This document shows, piece after piece, positions 8,593-15,047 of a DNA stretch of 30,871 nt. Under the pieces are notes generated by a model. The model did no database searches, was not told the origin of the DNA, and saw nothing but the letters and a program-made list of their open reading frames with translations. The position numbers were made by a program, and so were the translations under genes. Each line of letters starts with the position of its first letter. Within the stretch, counting starts at the first letter, position 1. The stretch is from JAWUVP01 sp034112285 (lineage in GTDB: Bacteria; Pseudomonadota; Gammaproteobacteria; JABDGN01), in the NCBI GenBank assembly GCA_034112285.1, contig JAWUVP010000015.1:1-30871 (forward strand), read 5' to 3'.

Positions 8593-8679
8593 CCCACCAC
8601 CTGCCAAATTTTTAACCACCCCCTTGAATTTTCAGCAAAATACCGCATTCTGTACTATGATTAGTAGTAAGTATAAAAC

Positions 8680-8685
8680 AAGGAG
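8680..8685 (+). promoter_or_regulatory. Strong Shine-Dalgarno for hpf
   Basis: AAGGAG sits 6 bases before the hpf ATG at 8692. It contrasts with the absent Shine-Dalgarno of the flanking genes lptB and rapZ. A TACTAT box (8653-8658) upstream could be its -10 element. Confidence 0.65.
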
Positions 8686-8691
8686 TTCAAC

Positions 8692-9063
8692 ATGAACATT
8701 GATGATATTGTAATATCTGGACACAACATTGAAGCCACGGAAGCGATGCGCGATTTAATTCACAAGAAATTCGAGCGTTTACTTAAACATTACGGACGAT
8801 TTATAACCGATGCAGAAGTTATTTTAAAAATCGCCAATGAACACGACAATATCGCTGAGATAAACGTCAACGTTCCAGACAAACAACTAAATGCTTCAGC
8901 AAAAACGGGCGACATGTATAAATCTATTGATGATATGTTAGACAAATTGAAAACCCAGCTGGAAAAATATAAAGAAATTCACTTTGGCCACACCAAAGAA
9001 GAACGCTTCACCCAAGAAGTGGACGATGACGAAGATGAGGCTGAAAGCCTGTCTGCCAGTTAA
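8692..9063 (+). CDS. hpf: Ribosome hibernation promoting factor, short form (HPF/YhbH)
   Basis: The 123-residue protein matches the HPF/YfiA fold: MNIDDIVISGHNIEATEAMRDLI, the basic helix KKFERLLKHYGRF, and DMYKSIDDMLDKLKTQLEKYK. It binds the 30S decoding region to inactivate 70S/100S ribosomes in stationary phase. It is the short form, without the C-terminal dimerisation domain of long HPF, but has an acidic tail (VDDDEDEAESLSAS). It has its own strong Shine-Dalgarno and is followed by a Rho-independent terminator, suggesting separate expression. In E. coli the neighbours would be rpoN and ptsN; neither is here. Confidence 0.93.
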   Translation: MNIDDIVISGHNIEATEAMRDLIHKKFERLLKHYGRFITDAEVILKIANEHDNIAEINVNVPDKQLNASAKTGDMYKSIDDMLDKLKTQLEKYKEIHFGHTKEERFTQEVDDDEDEAESLSAS

Positions 9064-9093
9064 TCATCACGTCCACAACCGGCGCGTGAAAAC

Positions 9094-9140
9094 AGGTGGC
9101 CTTGCAGCCCAAAATTTAGAGCTGCATTGCCACCTTTTTT
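9094..9140 (+). terminator. Rho-independent terminator after hpf
   Basis: aggtggccttgcagc (9094-9108) pairs with gctgcattgccacct (9121-9135) with two mismatches and a 12-base loop, followed by a T6 run ending at 9140. The orientation fits termination of plus-strand transcription from hpf before rapZ. Confidence 0.8.
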
Positions 9141-9192
9141 AATGCCTAAAACTTAACCCCTACTTCCTCTATCCGCCAGCTAGCATTTACGC

Positions 9193-9198
9193 TACAAT
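9193..9198 (+). promoter_or_regulatory. Possible -10 box immediately upstream of rapZ
   Basis: TACAAT ends 6 bases before the rapZ ATG at 9205 and lies downstream of the hpf terminator, so rapZ needs a promoter here. No convincing -35 box and no Shine-Dalgarno are visible; a leaderless mRNA is possible. Confidence 0.35.
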
Positions 9199-9204
9199 AA
9201 AACC

Positions 9205-10053
9205 ATGAAATTTCTCATCATTACAGGACGTTCGGGCTCTGGCAAAAGCCATTGCTTACATTTGTTGGAAGACTTAGGCTATTATTGTATCGATAATCTG
9301 CCTTTAAGCCTCTTGCCCAGCTTGCCCCAGCACTTGCGCGATAAAACTAAAATTGCCGTGGGTGTGGATGTGCGCAACTTGCCGTCTGATCCGCAAATGT
9401 TTTCTAATATTTTCGACCAGTTGACCAGCCAGAAACTTGAGCCTACCGTGTTGTATTTGGACACTAGCAATAAAGTTCTACTCGAGCGTTTTAGCTCTAC
9501 ACGACGCAAGCACCCCTTGAGCAATGCAGACACCTCCCTGTTGGAAGCGCTCAGTACAGAATTAGAATTACTTGAGCCCTTGCAACAATTAGCCAAATAT
9601 CGCATCGACACCAGCCGGTTGTCTATTCATGATTTACAACGCCAGCTAAAAGAAATGGAAGGCGCAGACGCGCACACGGTCACCATTTTATTTCAATCTT
9701 TTGGTTTCAAATATGGCCTACCCACCGACAGTGATTATGTGTTTGATGTACGCTGCCTAGCCAACCCTTACTGGGACAAAAGCTTGCGCGCTTTAACTGG
9801 GCTTGATGATAAAGTCATTAATTTCTTTAGTGAGAACGATGATGTGAAAAAAATGTTAGGCGATTTAAGTACCTTTTTAGAAAATTGGTTGCCGCTTTAT
9901 CGCAAAGACAACCGCAACTACATGACCTTTTCAGTCGGCTGCACCGGCGGACAACACCGCTCCGTGTACATTGCCAACTGCTTATACGAACACTTTAAAA
10001 ATCTAGCGCCTGAAGGATTAGATTTACAACTACGACATCGGGAGTTAAATTAG
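9205..10053 (+). CDS. rapZ: RNase adapter protein RapZ (YvcJ/YhbJ family)
   Basis: The 282-residue protein has the length of E. coli RapZ (284). The N-terminal Walker A is GRSGSGKSHCLHLLEDLGYY, followed by CIDNLPLSLLP. The C-terminal domain has FKYGLPTDSDYVFDVRCLANP and the highly conserved SVGCTGGQHRSVYIA. In E. coli it binds GlmZ/GlmY small RNAs and guides RNase E to GlmZ, tuning GlcN-6-P synthase; in other bacteria it hydrolyses nucleotides and affects the cell envelope. It follows the hpf terminator and lies 3 bp before npr. Confidence 0.97.
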   Translation: MKFLIITGRSGSGKSHCLHLLEDLGYYCIDNLPLSLLPSLPQHLRDKTKIAVGVDVRNLPSDPQMFSNIFDQLTSQKLEPTVLYLDTSNKVLLERFSSTRRKHPLSNADTSLLEALSTELELLEPLQQLAKYRIDTSRLSIHDLQRQLKEMEGADAHTVTILFQSFGFKYGLPTDSDYVFDVRCLANPYWDKSLRALTGLDDKVINFFSENDDVKKMLGDLSTFLENWLPLYRKDNRNYMTFSVGCTGGQHRSVYIANCLYEHFKNLAPEGLDLQLRHRELN

Positions 10054-10056
10054 GTT

Positions 10057-10353
10057 ATGAGTGAAGAAATACAAGCCCCCATCACCACGGTTACCGTTAC
10101 AGTCTGCAATAAGCTAGGCTTGCACGTGCGCGCAGTTGCCAAAGTAGTGGCGCTAGCCAAAAATTTTGCCGTAGATATGACGCTCACCAAAGAAGGTAAG
10201 AAAACCGTTTCGACTAGCAGCCTAATGCGCATGCTAACCCTGGGTGCAAAAAAAGGCACGCAGTTAGAGCTGTCGGCCTCAGGCGAAGACGCCGATGAAG
10301 CCATAAAACAAATGGTCGAATTGTTTGAAAATCGCTTTGGCGAAGCAGAATAG
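10057..10353 (+). CDS. npr: HPr-family phosphocarrier protein (NPr-like)
   Basis: The 98-residue HPr fold has the phosphorylated His in NKLGLHVRAVAKVVALAKNF (about residue 24) and the SSLMRMLTLGAKKGTQLEL segment containing the regulatory Ser region. Position after rapZ identifies it as the nitrogen-PTS carrier NPr rather than sugar HPr. Its usual phosphoacceptor gene ptsN, normally between hpf and rapZ, is absent, so either the partner is elsewhere or this carrier has another job. It starts 3 bp after rapZ. Confidence 0.93.
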   Translation: MSEEIQAPITTVTVTVCNKLGLHVRAVAKVVALAKNFAVDMTLTKEGKKTVSTSSLMRMLTLGAKKGTQLELSASGEDADEAIKQMVELFENRFGEAE

Positions 10354-10365
10354 CACCTATTTATT

Positions 10366-10401
10366 CAAAGCGATTGAAATTTAAGTATTTCAATCGCTTT
10401 G
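10366..10401. terminator. Convergent bidirectional hairpin between npr and pmbA
   Basis: caaagcgattgaaat (10366-10380) and atttcaatcgctttg (10387-10401) form a perfect 15-bp stem with a 6-base loop, between the stop of npr (plus) and the stop of pmbA (minus). It lacks a long T run on either side, but its place and strength suit a shared terminator. Confidence 0.75.
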
Positions 10402-10404
10402 AGT

Positions 10405-11742
10405 CTACGCTAAACCACCGGCCACCATTAGGCCATCAACCAAAATTGAGCCGCATCTCACTTTTCCGCGCTGATCAACGTCATTGCCCATGCAGCGAAT
10501 ATTACGATAAATATCCCCCAGGTTACCCGCAATCGTGACTTCATCAAATGGATATTGAATTTCACCTTTTTCAACCCAGAAGCCACTTGCGCCGCGAGAA
10601 TAATCACCCGTCACTGTATTCACCCCTGGCCCCACAATTTCTGTGACCAAAATACCGGTGTCTAATTCTTTTAACATCGCCGCGAAATCTTTGTCGCCAG
10701 TGGTTGCAATAATATTATGCACGCCGCCCGCATTGGCAGTGGACTGCATCTTTAATTTTCGCGCACTATAAATCCCTAACGCGTAATTTTTTAAAATACC
10801 CTCTTCTACAAAAAATTTATCGTAAGTAAGCAAGCCATTAGCATCAAAGGCGCTACTGCCTAAACCTTTTGGCAAATGCGGCTGCTCTTCTAAGCTAAAC
10901 CAACTGGGAAATATTTGTGTCTCTAGCTTATCTAATAAAAATGAAGCTTTTTTGTAAAGCGCGCCACCGTGAATAGCGCTCAACACATGCCCCAGCAAAC
11001 CTCGCGCGACCTCGGGGGCAAATAAAACCGGCACCTGGCCGGTGCTAATTTGCCTTGGGTTTAAACGCTGCACCGTACGCTCAGCAGCGAGCAGTGCTAC
11101 CTGCTTGATCCCAGGTAAATCATTCGCATCGCTCGCCGTATAATAATAGTAATCACGCTGCATATCTTGGCCGTCTTGACCCACCAAAACACTGCTAATA
11201 TTGTGCCGCGTGCTGTGATAATGCTGGCAAAAACCATTACTATTGGCATAAGCAGATAAGCTGCGATGGCTGCTAACAGTAGCGCCATCAGAATTAATGA
11301 TTTTAGCTGAATAATCTAAACCCAACGTGTCACACTCTGCCGCTAAACGCATCGCTTCTGGCGCTGACAACGCCCAGGGGAAATCAATTTCTAACTGTGG
11401 CACTTGCTTGGCCAATAATTCTTTATCGGCAAGCCCTGCCGCCGGATCATCTTGCGTGTATTTCGCAATACGTAACGCGGCATCAACCGCTTGGTGCAAC
11501 GCTTCTGGCCGCAAATCAGAGGTGCTCACCACGCCCGTTTTTTGCCCTGCATACACCGCAATACTCACATCGTTATCATGATTATATTCTAAGGTTTCAG
11601 CCTCCCCCATACGCGCAGTGGCGCTATAGCCAGTCTCAATGTTGATATCAACTTCAGCCGCGGTGGCGCCCATTTTTTTTGCGTAGGTTAAAAGCTCGTC
11701 AAGACGGGCATCGATGTTGTTTGAGGTAATGGCTTGTTGCAA
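10405..11742 (-). CDS. pmbA: TldE/PmbA subunit of the TldD/E metalloprotease
   Basis: The 445-residue protein matches PmbA/TldE: SIAVYAGQKTGVVSTSDL near the N-terminus, RNISSVLVGQDGQDMQRDYY in the middle, and FWVEKGEIQYPFDEVTIAGN close to the end. With TldD it forms a heterodimeric peptidase, known for microcin maturation and degradation of unfolded peptides and CcdA; TldE itself lacks the metal site, and no HExxxH is present here. The start is a TTG at 11742, supported by AGGAG 9 bases upstream and by family length; the next Met is at residue 24. tldD is the next gene upstream on the same strand. Confidence 0.95.
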   Translation of the reverse strand: MQQAITSNNIDARLDELLTYAKKMGATAAEVDINIETGYSATARMGEAETLEYNHDNDVSIAVYAGQKTGVVSTSDLRPEALHQAVDAALRIAKYTQDDPAAGLADKELLAKQVPQLEIDFPWALSAPEAMRLAAECDTLGLDYSAKIINSDGATVSSHRSLSAYANSNGFCQHYHSTRHNISSVLVGQDGQDMQRDYYYYTASDANDLPGIKQVALLAAERTVQRLNPRQISTGQVPVLFAPEVARGLLGHVLSAIHGGALYKKASFLLDKLETQIFPSWFSLEEQPHLPKGLGSSAFDANGLLTYDKFFVEEGILKNYALGIYSARKLKMQSTANAGGVHNIIATTGDKDFAAMLKELDTGILVTEIVGPGVNTVTGDYSRGASGFWVEKGEIQYPFDEVTIAGNLGDIYRNIRCMGNDVDQRGKVRCGSILVDGLMVAGGLA

Positions 11743-12113
11743 AAGTTGTTTCTCCTAAAGAGGTCGTTTTATAGAGTATAACCAATACTGTGTTAAGCAC
11801 AATGATTGCGTGAGTAGTGGCTGGGGAGATAAATAGCAAGAAGCGTAGTCGGGGCCGGGAACTCTCAGCTTGCCAAAGAAGATTGACCCGCACCCTTTGA
11901 GTACGCGTCGCTTCGCTCCTCGCAAAAACAGGGGCTCTGTTATCAATAATATGGTGACACAAACACTAAAGAGAGGCGCTGCAAGAAATGGCGCGTTTAA
12001 TCATACAAAAGGAATAACCCCTCCCGATTTGAAGTTCAACTTCAAATCGGGAGGAAAACAGCTAACTTATTGATTGTAAAGAAATTAAAGGCCAGAATAA
12101 TTTATTCACTTTC
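11743..12113. other. 371-bp gap with repeat remnants between pmbA and tldD
   Basis: No gene is supported here. The gap holds a fragment of the dispersed palindromic repeat (gcgtcgcttcgctcctcgcaa, 11905-11925) and a strong hairpin (12021-12053). Open frames across it on both strands contain repeat-type peptides such as ARSEATRT and look spurious. The gap probably separates tldD and pmbA into different transcription units. Confidence 0.6.
12021..12053. terminator. Perfect 16-bp stem hairpin downstream of tldD
   Basis: ctcccgatttgaagtt (12021-12036) and aacttcaaatcgggag (12038-12053) are exact reverse complements around one base. It lies 60 bp past the tldD stop and could end tldD transcription, though there is no T run. 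It may alternatively be a palindromic repeat unit. Confidence 0.5.
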
Positions 12114-13553
12114 TTATTCCGTGCCGCCCACCGTCATCGCGTCAACCTTAATCGTGGGTTGGCCCACGCCTACCGGCACGCTTTGGCCTTCTTTGCCGCA
12201 AATGCCAATGCCGCTATCGAGGGCCAAATCGTTGCCCACCATGGAAATGCGTTGCATCACTTCAGGGCCTGAGCCAATTAAGGTGGCGCCCTTAACAGGG
12301 TGCATGATTTTGCCTTTTTCAATCAAGTAAGCTTCGGAGGTGGAAAACACAAACTTGCCGGAGGTAATGTCCACCGAGCCGCCACCCAAACCCGTGATAT
12401 AAATGCCTTTATCAACCGAGGCAATAATTTCTTCTGGGGTTTGCTCGCCCGGCAGCATGTAAGTGTTGGTCATGCGCGGGATGGTTAAATGCGCGTAGGA
12501 TTCACGGCGGCCATTGCCGGTGGATTTCACACCCATCAGTTTGGCGTTGAGCTTGTCTTGCATATAGCCGCGTAAAATACCGTTTTCAATGAGCATAGTG
12601 CTTTCGGTTGGCACGCCTTCGTCATCAATATTTAACGAACCGCGCTTGCCTGCTAACGTGCCATCGTCGACTACGGTGCACACTGAGCTAGCCACTTGCT
12701 CGCCCATGCGGCCACTAAAGGCTGACACGCCTTTGCGGTTAAAATCACCTTCCAAACCATGACCTACTGCTTCATGCAATAAGACGCCCGACCAACCTGG
12801 GCCCATCACCACCGGCATTACGCCAGCCGGTGCCGGCTTGGCATCGAGATTGACCAAGGCATTGTGCACCGCTTCGCGCACGTATTGCAGCGCTTTGTCG
12901 CTCTCAAGAAAATATTGATAACTCACACGCCCGCCGCCGCCAGAAAAACCTTGCTCGCGCCGCCCATCTTGCTCAACAATTACCGTAACATTCAAACGCA
13001 CCAAGGGGCGCACATCGGCCGCCATGGCGCCTTCGCTATCGAGCACATAAATCATGTCATGCGAACCTAGCAGTGAGGCATTTACTTGCACCACGCGTGG
13101 GTCTAAGGCCCGCGCCGTGGTATTAATTTTTTGTAGTAAGGCAATTTTGTCCATTTCGGCCAAGCTTTCTAATGGGTTATCGGGCAAATACAATTGCAAG
13201 CCATGCACTTGTTCGGCGGCCTTCACCTTTCCTTCGCCTTGATGGTAGCTAATGCTACGCGCAGCATTGGCCGCACTTTCTAACGCGGGCAACACAATAT
13301 CGTCGGAATAAGCAAAGCCGGTTTTTTCGCCACTAATCGCGCGCGCGCCCACACCACGGGCAATGTTATAACTGGCTTCTTTGACAATGCCATCTTCCAG
13401 CGACCAGGCTTCACTATGCCGGTTTTGAAAATATAATTCGGCGCTATCAATCTGCGCCCCCAACATAGAGCCCAGCACGCCTTCGAGCTGATGTTGGGTG
13501 AGGTCAGCAGGGGCCAATAAATTTTGTTCAACGGTGTCTAAATGGCTAGTCAT
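12114..13553 (-). CDS. tldD: Metalloprotease TldD
   Basis: The 479-residue catalytic partner of TldE. The zinc site HExxxH is in GVLLHEAVGHGLEGDFNRKG, and a further conserved segment is ITSGKFVFSTSEAYLIEKGK; the C-terminal GKEGQSVPVGVGQPTIKVD is typical. The TldD/E complex unfolds and cleaves small peptides through a narrow channel. The ATG at 13553 is chosen because it gives the family length (E. coli 481); the frame extends 6 codons further to a TTG at 13571. tldD and pmbA are unlinked in E. coli but close together here, separated by a repeat-bearing gap. Confidence 0.96.
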   Translation of the reverse strand: MTSHLDTVEQNLLAPADLTQHQLEGVLGSMLGAQIDSAELYFQNRHSEAWSLEDGIVKEASYNIARGVGARAISGEKTGFAYSDDIVLPALESAANAARSISYHQGEGKVKAAEQVHGLQLYLPDNPLESLAEMDKIALLQKINTTARALDPRVVQVNASLLGSHDMIYVLDSEGAMAADVRPLVRLNVTVIVEQDGRREQGFSGGGGRVSYQYFLESDKALQYVREAVHNALVNLDAKPAPAGVMPVVMGPGWSGVLLHEAVGHGLEGDFNRKGVSAFSGRMGEQVASSVCTVVDDGTLAGKRGSLNIDDEGVPTESTMLIENGILRGYMQDKLNAKLMGVKSTGNGRRESYAHLTIPRMTNTYMLPGEQTPEEIIASVDKGIYITGLGGGSVDITSGKFVFSTSEAYLIEKGKIMHPVKGATLIGSGPEVMQRISMVGNDLALDSGIGICGKEGQSVPVGVGQPTIKVDAMTVGGTE

Positions 13554-13760
13554 ACGAAATTCCAAATTCAATCAAGCTTCATCATAACATTAGTTGGGTT
13601 ATTTATTAATTTGTTGTTTGAGTTCGGTTAAAAATATAAAAGAAAAAGGGGGCTAGTCTACTTTCCAATCCGCTCGAGCGTCAAACCCATCTTTTTCTCT
13701 TCGACTAAATATAGTTGCTATTAGAATCGAACATAACACAATTCAGCTGAAATTAAGCCT

Positions 13761-14486
13761 TTATTGGTGGTTGTTGTTCCAATGATAACAAGCCTCACAA
13801 ACCATTCCTGCCACACTAGGAGCGTTGGCGCTATACCATTTCCCTGAGAACCTGGCATGGCAGCTGGGCATAGCGCACTCTGCGTGAACTTAAACCTTGG
13901 ATTGTTCGCGGAAATTCCTCTGATAACAACTGTCACAAACCTTTCCTGCCACACTAGGAGCATTGGCGCTATACCAACGCAGTGAGGAGGTGGTCTTGCA
14001 GCTGGGCATAGCGCACTCTGGGTGGTTGCCACTGCTTGCACTAGACGTTGTCTGTCGCCTACGCTTTGTCGCTCTGCAATCATCATCTGAACCAGTTGAG
14101 ACGGAACATAAACCACCGCTTGGCGCCGCTCCACTGCTGTGCGGCTGTTGGCTAGCGGCTGCTAGCAGAAGATCAATATCCTGACTTGTCGTGCGCTTAC
14201 CAGCATCATCGAGAGGGTTAGGAGCTGCTCTATAAAAAAAATAGGGCGGTGGTGGGCGCTGCGAAAATAAATTGCATGCTGGGCATAATATTTGTCCAAA
14301 TGCTGCGGGGTAGAATGTTTGCGGGCAGCTTTGATTAGCACAGTATATGGGCGGCGGCGGCATGCTTACCAACTGCAATTGCCAGGAACAAGCTGGACAG
14401 AGTCCAAAAGATGCCCAAGCAGTATGCGCTATTGCATGAGGGCAAACGTGATTACCACAAGAATAAAGGGGAAAGGGGTTGTACAT
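13761..14486 (-). pseudogene. Cysteine-finger protein with GATA-like repeats, interrupted by an in-frame stop
   Basis: No named family is recognised. The intact part (13890-14486) encodes 198 residues. It has two N-terminal C-x4-C...C-x2-C units (Cys 10, 15, 30, 33 and 49, 54, 68, 71), then a Pro- and Ser-rich linker with a basic ATKRRRQ patch (about 139-145), then a third unit: Cys 158, 163, 184, 187 with Trp 171. C-x4-C-x20-C-x2-C with Trp eight residues after the second Cys resembles a GATA-type finger. After the TAA at 13890-13892 the same frame continues for 42 codons and encodes a fourth, near-identical finger (ECAMPSC...WYSANAPSVAG...CEAC). The gene is thus either truncated by nonsense mutation or ends early beside a duplicate. 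The start has a modest AGAG upstream. Confidence 0.6.
13785..14022 (-). repeat. In-frame 138-bp tandem duplication of a finger module
   Basis: The segment cctgccacactaggagc occurs at 13807-13823 and again at 13945-13961, an offset of exactly 138 bp (46 codons). Most of the surrounding 100 bp is similar, including ctgggcatagcgcactctg. The stop codon at 13890-13892 lies between the two modules. Confidence 0.85.
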
Positions 14487-14604
14487 TTTATCTCTTTTAT
14501 TTGTTTAATACATTATGTAAATCGGTGTAATTCAGGCGGGGTCGCAATTTTATTCATTAATATAGCAGCACTACCTTAAGAGTAGGTTAAGGAATGCTCC
14601 AAAC

Positions 14605-14809
14605 GCATTTATATACAGGGCGTACGCGCTTCAAAAAATGTACACAATACAACTAGAAGAGTTTTAAATCATGATTTTCACTTCTCGCAACGACGTACTT
14701 TTTTTCAAACGAGCAAATTTAGTAGCGCTAGACATTCTCTTACAAACTAGGTCAACGATATCTTACAACAGGACGCGCTCTATAGTGCGTTTGCCCTGCA
14801 TTTATATAC
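14605..14809 (+). mobile_element. Inverted-repeat miniature element, copy 1, with 12-bp target duplication
   Basis: The element proper is about 14617-14797 (181 bp). Left end agggcgtacgcgct and right end agtgcgtttgccct are imperfect inverted repeats. It is flanked on both sides by gcatttatatac (14605-14616 and 14798-14809), a 12-bp direct repeat consistent with a target-site duplication. The interior has no coding capacity; it contains a run shared exactly with copy 2 (ctttttttcaaacgagcaaa and following). It lies in the 14487-15047 gap between the cysteine-finger gene and the helicase gene; I see nothing else convincing in that gap. Confidence 0.75.
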
Positions 14810-14817
14810 AGGGCAAA
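14790..14817. repeat. Hairpin formed by the right element end and an adjacent second end
   Basis: tttgccctg (14790-14798) and cagggcaaa (14809-14817) are a perfect 9-bp inverted repeat around catttatata. The right arm looks like another element left end directly after the target duplication, suggesting nested or tandem insertion. Confidence 0.6.
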
Positions 14818-15047
14818 TCTGGAAGCCATTGTTGAGTTGAATCTACCTTATGTCATTAATACCACCTTAAGAATTCATTGTTAGACTATATTGTAAATTA
14901 AAATTAATATGACAAATATCACTAGTGCTGGTTTGGAAAGGTAATGAGTTGAATCACCCCTTTAAATTGCATCAAAACGATACTAAAAATAAAATTAGCC
15001 GCACATCTTTTTAAAAGGCTGCAACATCAAGGGCTAGGTATAATTAA

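Noticed and set aside
11699..11962. Open frames over the pmbA-tldD gap
   Set aside because: They contain repeat-derived peptides (ARSEATRT) and overlap the pmbA start; no ribosome-binding site or family.
13721..14134. 137-codon minus-strand frame overlapping the cysteine-finger gene
   Set aside because: It is an out-of-frame shadow. The conserved Cys ligands are only kept in the other frame, in which the duplicated modules align.
15039..15044. TATAAT box before the helicase gene
   Set aside because: It lies only 3 bases before the ATG, so transcription would start inside the gene, and no -35 box is visible.
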